Source of the DNA: JBBDNV01 sp040877415
GTDB taxonomy: Bacteria; Planctomycetota; Planctomycetia; Pirellulales; PALSA-1355
DNA length: 8,178 bases
Direction: 5' to 3'
Assembly (NCBI GenBank): GCA_040877415.1
Contig: JBBDNV010000015.1
Span: 1-8,178 of the forward strand
The translations under genes and the position numbers were made by a program. Within the stretch, counting starts at the first letter, position 1; each line of letters opens with the position of its first letter. Shown piece after piece: positions 1 through 5,525 of the stretch. Below the pieces are notes generated by a model, which worked only from the letters and a program-made list of their open reading frames with translations, did not search any database and was not told the origin of the DNA.

Positions 1-327
1 CGCTCCAGAATCCATGCTACAATCCCCGCAGCAATCTCAGTGCCGAACAGGATTGAACCTGTCCCGCTTTTTCGCTCAACATGGAAGAGTGACGGTTTAC
101 TTTGAAGCCTATGACTGCGTGGGCTGCGAATTCCGCGAAATATGGGAGATGTTTTCATCGCGATGACGCGTGGCGACGGCCTGACGGCGGGAAAAGCAGC
201 GATAACTTCCCCAAGGGCAATCGATTACGAGGCAATGACCCCCCGAAAGGCGATTAGTGGCATTCCGGCGGAGGCGTACTCGGTCGCGTAACTTGTCATT
301 CAAGAAAAAATAACGGAGCACAAAACC
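1..327. other. Gene-free left edge
   Basis: No open frame here has credible protein character. The GC content looks lower and less codon-like than in the genes that follow. Two weak signals are visible: an extended -10-like string (TGcTACAAT, 15-23) and a small inverted repeat ACAGG/CCTGT (47-51 and 58-62) followed by five T at 68-72. The right end carries the ribosome binding site of the next gene (GGAG at 315-318). The stretch is probably an upstream regulatory or decayed intergenic region. Confidence 0.5.
15..23 (+). promoter_or_regulatory. Possible extended -10 element
   Basis: TGcTACAAT matches an extended -10 box: TG, one base, then TACAAT (5 of 6 to TATAAT). No good -35 can be judged so close to the window edge. 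If used, it would give a leader of about 300 nt before the gene at 328, with a weak hairpin plus T5 at 47-72 inside it. This is low confidence and based only on the motif. Confidence 0.2.
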
Positions 328-996
328 ATGAACGACGATCCATGGTTTGAGGAACTCAAGAAACGGCAAGCGGAAGCGCCTGACGAACAGGGGCCGGCCG
401 ACGACGAATTCACTTGGGCGGACGCCGGCACATGCGACGACCCGGCCGCGAGCTTCATCGATCAGATCATGCGCGGCTCGTGGCCGGTACGGATGCCGCT
501 GACACTGGAGATTTACGCCGAGGGCTCACGGCCTCAAGTCCATCCTCTCGGGCCAGGTCAGCAGCGACGCCGCTCGGACAGCCGGATGATCACGCTCGTG
601 CTGGAATTCAATCGGGCGAAGGTTCGCGAGCTCATGCTCGAACAGTTTCACTCGCCACACGATCCGGGAGATTCCAAGCTGGCCGACATTATCCCGCTGG
701 CGCGCGTCGACCGCCAGTGCTTCCTCGAAACGGCGGCCGCACACTTCGTCGAACTGCTGGCCAAGACCGACACGGATTTGCGCCGCGACGCCTGGCTGGT
801 CGAGTGTCTTAGGGAGCTGAACGATTACGAAGGGGATCTGATTCCCGATCTTGTCGCGGAGACGATCAGCGCGGACCGCGCCGCCGGCGCGCGGCTCCGC
901 GACGTCATCTTGGACACCGTCAGCGACCCGCAAGCGCGCGAGCATCTCGGTTGGCTGGCCGCGGCGACGATCTCCGAGAGATTGCAGGAATTGTGA
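328..996 (+). CDS. Hypothetical protein, 222 aa, soluble
   Basis: I do not recognise a family. The ATG is preceded by GGAG at 315-318 with a 9-nt spacer, which supports this start. The first 45 residues are strongly acidic and probably flexible (MNDDPWFEELKK, then DEQGPADDEF). The middle holds a short hydrophobic, strand-like segment (ITLVLEF, about residues 88-94). The C-terminal half, from about residue 115, reads as amphipathic helices with many Asp/Glu/Arg and a final LGWLAAATISERLQEL. There is no signal peptide, membrane segment, metal cluster or catalytic motif that I can name, so it is probably cytoplasmic. A hairpin lies immediately after the stop, and a secreted-protein gene starts 70 bp downstream on the same strand. 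The two may share a transcript, but nothing links them functionally. Coding is supported by the ribosome binding site and GC-rich third positions. Confidence 0.75.
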   Translation: MNDDPWFEELKKRQAEAPDEQGPADDEFTWADAGTCDDPAASFIDQIMRGSWPVRMPLTLEIYAEGSRPQVHPLGPGQQRRRSDSRMITLVLEFNRAKVRELMLEQFHSPHDPGDSKLADIIPLARVDRQCFLETAAAHFVELLAKTDTDLRRDAWLVECLRELNDYEGDLIPDLVAETISADRAAGARLRDVILDTVSDPQAREHLGWLAAATISERLQEL

Positions 997-1021
997 CCAC
1001 TTCCCGAGAGCCTCGAAGTGG
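997..1021 (+). terminator. Hairpin directly after stop codon, no T-tract
   Basis: The hairpin starts on the base after TGA. CCACTT (997-1002) pairs with AAGTGG (1016-1021), and CGAG (1005-1008) pairs with CTCG (1012-1015), leaving a CC bulge and an AGC loop. That is 10 base pairs. No T-run follows, so it is not a canonical intrinsic terminator. It could be an mRNA-stabilising or attenuating hairpin between two co-directional genes. Confidence 0.35.
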
Positions 1022-1066
1022 CACGCCAGCGCGTCAAAATACCCATTCAATAACTGGGGACGAATC

Positions 1067-2194
1067 ATGAGACCTTCCGCGACCTTCTTCTTCCGGCTGT
1101 CGTTGGCGTTCGCAATCGCGATCGCAAGCGCGGGATGGGTTCTGGCCGAGCCGAACGATACCGAGTGGGCACGCGCGAGCGAGGACGACCGGGCTATCAA
1201 GATCGAGACCGACAAACTCGAAGCCGTCATTCCCAAGAAGAACCCCAAACAGTGGATGACCGGCATCGAAAAGGGCTCGTTTCTCGATAAGGCCAGCGGT
1301 TTGCGTGAAGTCGGCGACGGTCTGATGGTCATCGATTGGCTCATGGAGGCGGGCAGCGACCTAGCGTATGGCGATCGGGCAATCGCCCCAGACGGGCATG
1401 GCGTCGGCCGGTATACCTGGCACACCAACGAGACCGACCCGGCCAGGCAACTCTACGCCCTCATGGCCCACGGCAGCAGCCATCGCAAGCGCATGGTCGA
1501 GGGCCCGCAGCTCTGCCACAGGATGAAGCCCGTCGAGCCGGAGGTCATCCGCGGCGCAGACTTCATCGCGGTCCGGACGACTTATCAGTACGAGTACGCC
1601 GCCCCCGGCCGCAAAGCCGGATCGCGCTGGACGCAACTGATCGTGTTTCCCAAAGGCGAGCGGTTCTTCGTGTTGATGGACAAGATCGACAGCGTCAACG
1701 ATTCGCGGGAGATGTTCCTGCGGAACGACACGCCGGGCTGTGTCCGCCATGAGCAGGGCGACACGTTCAGCGAAATGTACCTCAGCTATCTGAGCGGCCC
1801 CCATGGGGTGCGCATCCCGTCGAGCGAGTTCTTCACGCCGTTCCCGCCCGACTTGAAGTTCGGTTATCGCCGCGACTTAAACACGACGCCCGCGCGTTTC
1901 ATTCGCGCGTACCATTTGCGGGACAAGCAGACGGGCAAAGACGGCCCCTGGCTCGCCGGTCTGACGCTCGAACCGTCCGTGGTGTACGAGGCGTGGTGCA
2001 GCCAGCGACCCGGCAACATCATCGTCATGATCGAGGAAATCCACGGCAAGCCGGTGAAGGCGGGCGAATCTTTCAGCGCGGCCCACATCGTGGGCTACTT
2101 CGACACGATCGAAGCCATGCACGAGGTGTACGACCGCCACAAGGGCCACACCGTCCTGATCGCCGACCAATCGGGATGGCGCCTGGAAAAGTAA
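1067..2194 (+). CDS. Secreted hypothetical protein, 375 aa
   Basis: The frame is open further upstream, but the ATG at 1067 is chosen because GGGGA (1056-1060) lies 6 nt before it and it yields a clean signal peptide. Arg2 and Arg10 precede a hydrophobic core (LSLAFAIAIASAGWVL), with likely cleavage after Ala27 (VLA/EPND). The mature protein, about 348 residues, is rich in beta-strand-like segments and aromatic residues (RWTQLIVFPKGERFFVLMDKI, about residues 187-207). It has three cysteines and no lipobox, anchor or repeat. The strand-rich, polar character would fit a beta-sandwich such as the galactose-mutarotase-like fold common in planctomycete secreted proteins, but I see no diagnostic motif, so that is a guess. 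It is likely periplasmic or exported. It converges with the HisA-like gene (42 bp between the stops). No function is assigned. Confidence 0.85.
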   Translation: MRPSATFFFRLSLAFAIAIASAGWVLAEPNDTEWARASEDDRAIKIETDKLEAVIPKKNPKQWMTGIEKGSFLDKASGLREVGDGLMVIDWLMEAGSDLAYGDRAIAPDGHGVGRYTWHTNETDPARQLYALMAHGSSHRKRMVEGPQLCHRMKPVEPEVIRGADFIAVRTTYQYEYAAPGRKAGSRWTQLIVFPKGERFFVLMDKIDSVNDSREMFLRNDTPGCVRHEQGDTFSEMYLSYLSGPHGVRIPSSEFFTPFPPDLKFGYRRDLNTTPARFIRAYHLRDKQTGKDGPWLAGLTLEPSVVYEAWCSQRPGNIIVMIEEIHGKPVKAGESFSAAHIVGYFDTIEAMHEVYDRHKGHTVLIADQSGWRLEK

Positions 2195-2236
2195 ACGCCG
2201 AAGCGGGAACGTCACCTGATGGCGGCCGCCGGTGGT

Positions 2237-3067
2237 CTATTCGGGCTCGAACGCCTGACTCTGCGCCTGTTGCATGGCGGCACACGCGGCGGCCGAAAGC
2301 CGGCCGTCGTGCAATGCCGAGGCCACCAACGCGGCGTCGCAGCCGGCGCGGGCCAGCGCTTCCAAATCGGCCGGCCCGCGCACTCCGCCGCCGGCAACGA
2401 TTTGCAATTCGGGCGCGAGACACCGCAGCGCGCGGCACAGGGGTTCCGTCCCTGCGCCTTGGCCCATGCCGACATTGGCCAGGTCGAGCACGATCATCCG
2501 TCGCACGCCGGCACGCAGCGCGATCGCCGCAATTTGTTCGGCCGAAAGGCCCCGCCAGGCCGGTCCGCCCGCCAGCGGCACGCCGAGTTTCAGATCGAGG
2601 CTGAAAATCAGCCGGCGTGATCCGATCACGGCGCACATTTCCACGAGCGCGGCCGGATCGGCCAGCGATTCAAGGCCCGCCACGATTCCCGCGATTGCGC
2701 GGCCGTCGACTTCGAACCGGGCCATGTCCCGGGCTTGTGCGACGTCGTGCAATCCCGCGTCGATCCACAAGTCGAGCCCCAGCCGCATGAGCTCGTAATA
2801 GATGGACCAGGCAGGGGGCCGGGAGTCGTGACTCCCGACACCTTGTGGTTGACCATGCGAAAAAATAGTTCTGACCCCTTTTTGGATCGCGTCCAGATCG
2901 GCCACGTAGGCGTGTCGAAAGCCCAGCTTCAGGAAACCTTGGGCAACGGTGCTGGGGCGGGCATCGCGGCACAGCACGCTACGAATCGGCCGATACTCGT
3001 CGCGCCGGCCGCCCACGCCGCGCACCACCTGGCCGCGCATCAAATCCATGACCGGAAGAATTTGCAC
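2237..3067 (-). CDS. HisA-like TIM-barrel protein with in-frame insertion
   Basis: The gene encodes 276 aa from a GTG start (3065-3067). Only one base separates this start from the TAA of the upstream gene, implying translational coupling; the start also gives the expected first strand, MQILPVMDL. HisA-type barrel signs are Asp8 in beta1 (PVMDL), ADLDAI in beta2 (residues 56-61), Asp158 (FSLDLK), which sits where the second HisA catalytic acid would be, and the phosphate-binding GGGVR (226-230) followed by ALVASALHDG. The N-terminal VVRGVGGRRDEYRPI differs from true HisA and fits the HisA-related group (COG1411-like) of methanogens, methylotrophs and planctomycetes. Some members of that group are reported near tetrahydromethanopterin C1-transfer genes, but none are seen here. 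It is therefore probably not the histidine enzyme. Residues 62-83 look like a foreign insertion encoded by a hairpin-containing repeat (see the separate entry). Substrate unknown. Confidence 0.88.
   Translation of the reverse strand: MQILPVMDLMRGQVVRGVGGRRDEYRPIRSVLCRDARPSTVAQGFLKLGFRHAYVADLDAIQKGVRTIFSHGQPQGVGSHDSRPPAWSIYYELMRLGLDLWIDAGLHDVAQARDMARFEVDGRAIAGIVAGLESLADPAALVEMCAVIGSRRLIFSLDLKLGVPLAGGPAWRGLSAEQIAAIALRAGVRRMIVLDLANVGMGQGAGTEPLCRALRCLAPELQIVAGGGVRGPADLEALARAGCDAALVASALHDGRLSAAACAAMQQAQSQAFEPE
2819..2884. repeat. Palindromic repeat-like 66-bp in-frame insertion
   Basis: Two features define the block. The first is a perfect hairpin at 2820-2837 (CGGGAGTC, GT loop, GACTCCCG). The second is a motif at 2861-2883 that begins AAAAA, ends TTTTT and contains TTCTGACCCC. 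On the minus strand it reads as 22 codons encoding residues 62-83 of the HisA-like protein (KGVRTIFSHGQ...GVGSHDSR). These residues lie between ADLDAI and PAWSIYYELM, which would normally be joined by a short loop. The length is divisible by three, there is no stop, and the composition is unlike the Ala/Leu/Arg-rich barrel. From memory, GGGGTCAG-type A/T-bounded motifs and GGGAGTC hairpins recur as dispersed repeats in such genomes. There is no second copy in this window, so the edges are approximate. Confidence 0.6.
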
Positions 3068-3068
3068 G

Positions 3069-4790
3069 TTACTTGCCGACGCTCTGCTCGCGATAGAGGG
3101 GCATGTGGCGGTAGTAGACTTCGAGCGTCATGGCGGCCAGGGCGGTGAAATAGAGTCGACCGCCGCCGCCGGCGCCAAGGTCCGAGCCTTCGAAATACCA
3201 ACTGCCGAGCTCGTGTCCGCGCCTGGACTGCGTTTTCACGAGGTAATCGCGCATCACTGCATTCCACCGCTGCCAGGGATATCCGCCCCAGTGGTGCATA
3301 ACCTGCGTGGCGTAGAAGTTGTAGTACATGTTGTTTGACATGCCCGATTTGTCGGTCGAGGGGCCGAGCGTGCTGAGGACTTGCACCCCTTGCCCGAGCG
3401 GCCGGGTGTCGCGGTTCCAGCCCAGGTACATGCGGCACAACAGGCCGATGGCGGTGGTGCCCGGGCGGCGCGAGTCGGGACGCTGATAGCCGTAGACGGC
3501 GCCGCCCTCGCCCTGCACCGAATCGAGAAAATAGCCGGCCTTTCGCAGCGCGTCGCGCGGCACGCGCAGATACGCCATCTCGGCGCTTTTCAGCGCCATC
3601 AACTGCCAGCCGACCACCGAAGTGTCGCCGGGGTCGCGCGGACGGTATCGCCAGCCGCCGCCGATGGGATCCTGGGCGTCGACGATGAAATTCACGACCC
3701 CTTGCGCCGGCTCGCGCAGCGACGGATCGTGCGTCATGCCGTACGCTTCGCACAGCGCGATCGACGCCAGCCCGTGACCGTACATCATGCCGTGTTGATC
3801 CCACAAGCTTCCGGTCTTTCCCTGGTACTCGACCGAGCGGACCAGGAATTTCAGTCCCTGTTCGATCGTCCGCTTGTGGTTGCCCTCGAACTGTGTCTGG
3901 CCGGTGCCCAAGAACGGCAACAGCGCCAAGCCCGTGGCGGCGATTTTTCCGGGAGAATAGCCCGGGTTGGCGCAACTGCCGCCGCACTTGGGGTGTTTAT
4001 GGTGCTGAAAGCTCCAACTGCCGTCGTAGTTCTGGTGCTCGGCAAGCCACACGAGGGCCAACAGGACCGCTTCCTCGCTTTCGGGCGTGCCGCCCCCGGA
4101 GCGCAACAGGGCTTGGCGCCGATGGCCGTCCAGGCGCATCTCGAGGCTGTTGCCGCCGGCGCTCGCCAGCAGATTGTCGGCGTCGGATTCGCCGCCGATC
4201 AATTTCGGATCGCCGCCGGGAAAAATCGGCCGGATCGGACCGGTGGCGAGGTCCGTGGCCGGCAATTCGGCCAAGGGCGCAGGCTCGAGCGCACGGTCCT
4301 GCTTCAAATCGTCGGAGCTGTCCATCAAGTTGGCGCTCAGCTCCTCGGGCCGACCTTCCTCCAAGCCCTGGCTCTCGCTGGAGACAACGAGCGAGGGGGA
4401 CGTATCGCGGACGGCGGTCAGCGTCGTCACGAGCGCCAACACGATCACCAGCGACAGGTGCATGACCGTGCTGGCCAGCCAACTCGGCAAATGCACCCAC
4501 CAGTCGCGAAATTCCGATTCCTCCCCGTCGCCGGTCTCGATGGCGGCCGCTTGAAATTCCGGCGCGGGCGCCACGGGGATCGGCAGGCCACCGCTGGCGT
4601 TCACCGGCAAGCCGACCGGCAGCGGCGGCGGGCCATTGAATGGCGCCGGCACACTCAACGGCGGCGGGCTATTCACCGGCGGCGGGGACATCGGCCGGCC
4701 GGGCTCGCTCGCGGACGGCGCGCCGTCACCAACGTCCCCCGCGGCATTCTCCACAAGGGCCGCATCGACTGCTGGCGAGCGCTCGTTCAT
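3069..4790 (-). CDS. Membrane-anchored squalene-cyclase/prenyltransferase-like barrel protein
   Basis: The gene encodes 573 aa. The frame is open for 41 codons further upstream, but the ATG at 4788-4790 has AGGGG 7 nt before it. The order of parts is an acidic N-terminus; a proline-rich stretch (about 35-76, repeated PPP blocks); one membrane segment (about 104-126, between WWVHLPSW and VRDTSPS); a polar linker (about 127-235); then an alpha/alpha barrel to the end. Barrel repeats of the prenyltransferase/squalene-oxidase type are visible at 239-261 (WLAEHQNYDGSWSF), 361-382 (FIVDAQDPIGGGWRY) and 414-435. In the place of the cyclase DxDDTA motif it has DPGDTS (386-391), lacking the key middle acid. 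A cluster HHKHPKC...C (263-273) could bind metal. The barrel probably lies outside the cytoplasmic membrane. It heads the operon with the HisA-like gene. Such proteins are frequent in planctomycetes with no known activity, so I assign none. Confidence 0.88.
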   Translation of the reverse strand: MNERSPAVDAALVENAAGDVGDGAPSASEPGRPMSPPPVNSPPPLSVPAPFNGPPPLPVGLPVNASGGLPIPVAPAPEFQAAAIETGDGEESEFRDWWVHLPSWLASTVMHLSLVIVLALVTTLTAVRDTSPSLVVSSESQGLEEGRPEELSANLMDSSDDLKQDRALEPAPLAELPATDLATGPIRPIFPGGDPKLIGGESDADNLLASAGGNSLEMRLDGHRRQALLRSGGGTPESEEAVLLALVWLAEHQNYDGSWSFQHHKHPKCGGSCANPGYSPGKIAATGLALLPFLGTGQTQFEGNHKRTIEQGLKFLVRSVEYQGKTGSLWDQHGMMYGHGLASIALCEAYGMTHDPSLREPAQGVVNFIVDAQDPIGGGWRYRPRDPGDTSVVGWQLMALKSAEMAYLRVPRDALRKAGYFLDSVQGEGGAVYGYQRPDSRRPGTTAIGLLCRMYLGWNRDTRPLGQGVQVLSTLGPSTDKSGMSNNMYYNFYATQVMHHWGGYPWQRWNAVMRDYLVKTQSRRGHELGSWYFEGSDLGAGGGGRLYFTALAAMTLEVYYRHMPLYREQSVGK

Positions 4791-5008
4791 CCTGTTACCC
4801 CTGGTACGTGCAACTTCGAGCCGACACACCCCGAGAATCCGAGCCGACTCGGACCCGGTTATCGTGCCTCTATTGGTCGCGTCGGCGCGTCCGAGGGAAC
4901 CGCGTCGGCACACACTATCCCATTCTCTTTAGTGTAAGTGATCGACCGAACATTTAGTACACGCATTCGCGGCAATGCTCGCAAAAATGGACCGCTTTCC
5001 ACCGGCGC

Positions 5009-5069
5009 GCCGGCCGACCGGGCGGAAAAACCAGCGATGAGCCGCGCGCCGGGCCGGCCCCTTTTTTTT
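5009..5069 (+). terminator. Strong terminator-like hairpin with T8 tail
   Basis: The stem is GCCGGC (5009-5014) with GCCGGC (5053-5058), CCGG (5018-5021) with CCGG (5049-5052), and GCGG (5022-5025) with CCGC (5042-5045). It has a CGA bulge on one side and a GCG bulge on the other, and a 16-nt A-rich loop (5026-5041). CCC and eight T (5062-5069) follow the stem. This is the classical intrinsic-terminator layout on the plus strand, but no coding gene lies upstream on that strand. It may end a small RNA, attenuate transcription into rpmG, or insulate rpmG from divergent transcription. Confidence 0.55.
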
Positions 5070-5111
5070 ACCGGCGAAACGGGCCCCTGGCGACCGCCGG
5101 CACCCGCGTTG

Positions 5112-5117
5112 TACAAT
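5112..5117 (+). promoter_or_regulatory. Probable -10 box of rpmG
   Basis: TACAAT matches 5 of 6 positions of the sigma-70-type -10 consensus. It lies in otherwise very GC-rich DNA, 61 bp before the rpmG ATG, which gives a leader of about 55 nt. The -35 region near 5088-5094 is poor. It sits downstream of the T8 hairpin, so transcription from here would not cross that structure. Confidence 0.4.
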
Positions 5118-5178
5118 TCGTTCTTCACCGGTCCGTGGGGCCAAACGAACACTTCGCCAGCGAGGAGTGGACAGTCGG

Positions 5179-5343
5179 ATGGGCAAGAGCAAAAAAAAGG
5201 TCGAAGCCGTGTTCCTCGTGTGCGACGAGACGGGCGACTACAACTACACGATCAGGCGCAAGCCCGGCGGCGAGAAGCTGAAGCTGAAAAAATACAGCCC
5301 GCGGCTGCGAAGGCGCACGTTGCACACCGAAAAGAAGAAATAG
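5179..5343 (+). CDS. rpmG: 50S ribosomal protein L33
   Basis: This 54-residue basic protein is a structural component of the large ribosomal subunit, near the tRNA exit region in the bacterial ribosome. The L33 pattern is clear: a lysine-rich start (MGKSKKKVEAVFLVC), the signature DYNYTIRRK around residues 19-27, then a LysArg-rich tail with KLKLKKYSPRLRRRT and a final KKK. The length is normal for L33. It has a single cysteine (residue 15), so it is the form without the zinc-binding CxxC pairs. AGGAG (5163-5167) precedes the ATG by 11 nt. The -10 box at 5112 probably drives it. recJ starts 182 bp downstream on the same strand, so this may be the first gene of a housekeeping cluster, although a small hairpin just after the stop (GCGTG-TGC-CACGC, 5345-5357) might reduce read-through. 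Confidence 0.96.
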   Translation: MGKSKKKVEAVFLVCDETGDYNYTIRRKPGGEKLKLKKYSPRLRRRTLHTEKKK

Positions 5344-5525
5344 CGCGTGTGCCACGCTTGGCCGGTCCACGCGTGCTTACAGACACGACTGCTCGCGCAA
5401 GCGCGGACTGTCCGACCATTTCGGTGCCGCGGCTGGCACGTCGAGCGGCGCGAGACAACTCGGATGGACGAGCCACCCGGGGCACGGGCGGGCTTCAATT
5501 TGACGCTTTGGTACGTCAGGACGAT

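Larger units (their letters stand above)
4791..5178. other. Divergent intergenic region between barrel protein and rpmG
   Basis: This 388-bp stretch separates the leftward barrel operon from the rightward rpmG cluster, and I see no protein-coding gene in it. It contains a perfect small hairpin TCCGAG-CCGA-CTCGGA (4838-4853), which lies in the leader of the leftward gene. An AT-richer patch at about 4913-4962 is where the leftward promoter is most likely; TACACT on the minus strand (4931-4936) is a -10-like string without a convincing -35. It also holds the T8-tailed hairpin at 5009-5069 and a probable rpmG promoter near 5112. Confidence 0.6.

Noticed and set aside
111..257. Small open frame of 48 codons in the left-edge region
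   Set aside because: It has no ribosome binding site and no recognisable protein pattern; an open run of this length is expected by chance.
851..1066. N-terminal extension of the secreted-protein gene
   Set aside because: It overlaps the preceding gene and would bury the signal peptide; the ATG at 1067 has a good ribosome binding site.
526..1428. Minus-strand open frame of 300 codons across the first two genes
   Set aside because: It overlaps two plus-strand genes that have ribosome binding sites and a clean signal peptide; the translation has no recognisable features.
2221..2230. Perfect 10-bp palindrome GGCGGCCGCC between the convergent stops, considered as a bidirectional terminator
   Set aside because: It has no loop-forming spacing and no T-tract on either side; such GC palindromes arise easily at this base composition.
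2237..3067. Assignment as the histidine-biosynthesis enzyme HisA
   Set aside because: The first loop reads VVRGVGGRRDEYRPI instead of the HisA pattern, no other his genes are nearby, and the sequence fits the HisA-related group better.
3381..4937. Long plus-strand open frame (518 codons) opposite the barrel-protein gene
   Set aside because: It is antisense to a gene with clear domain repeats. Its translation is Arg/Ala/Gln-rich with no fold-like pattern, as expected of a shadow frame in GC-rich DNA.
4938..5525. N-terminal extension of recJ by 196 codons
   Set aside because: The extension runs through the T8 hairpin and rpmG in another frame and shows low-complexity Arg-rich translation. The ATG at 5526 gives the normal RecJ start.
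5500..5525. TTGACG before recJ as a -35 box
   Set aside because: The ATG is only 20 bp downstream, leaving no room for a -10 box and a leader.
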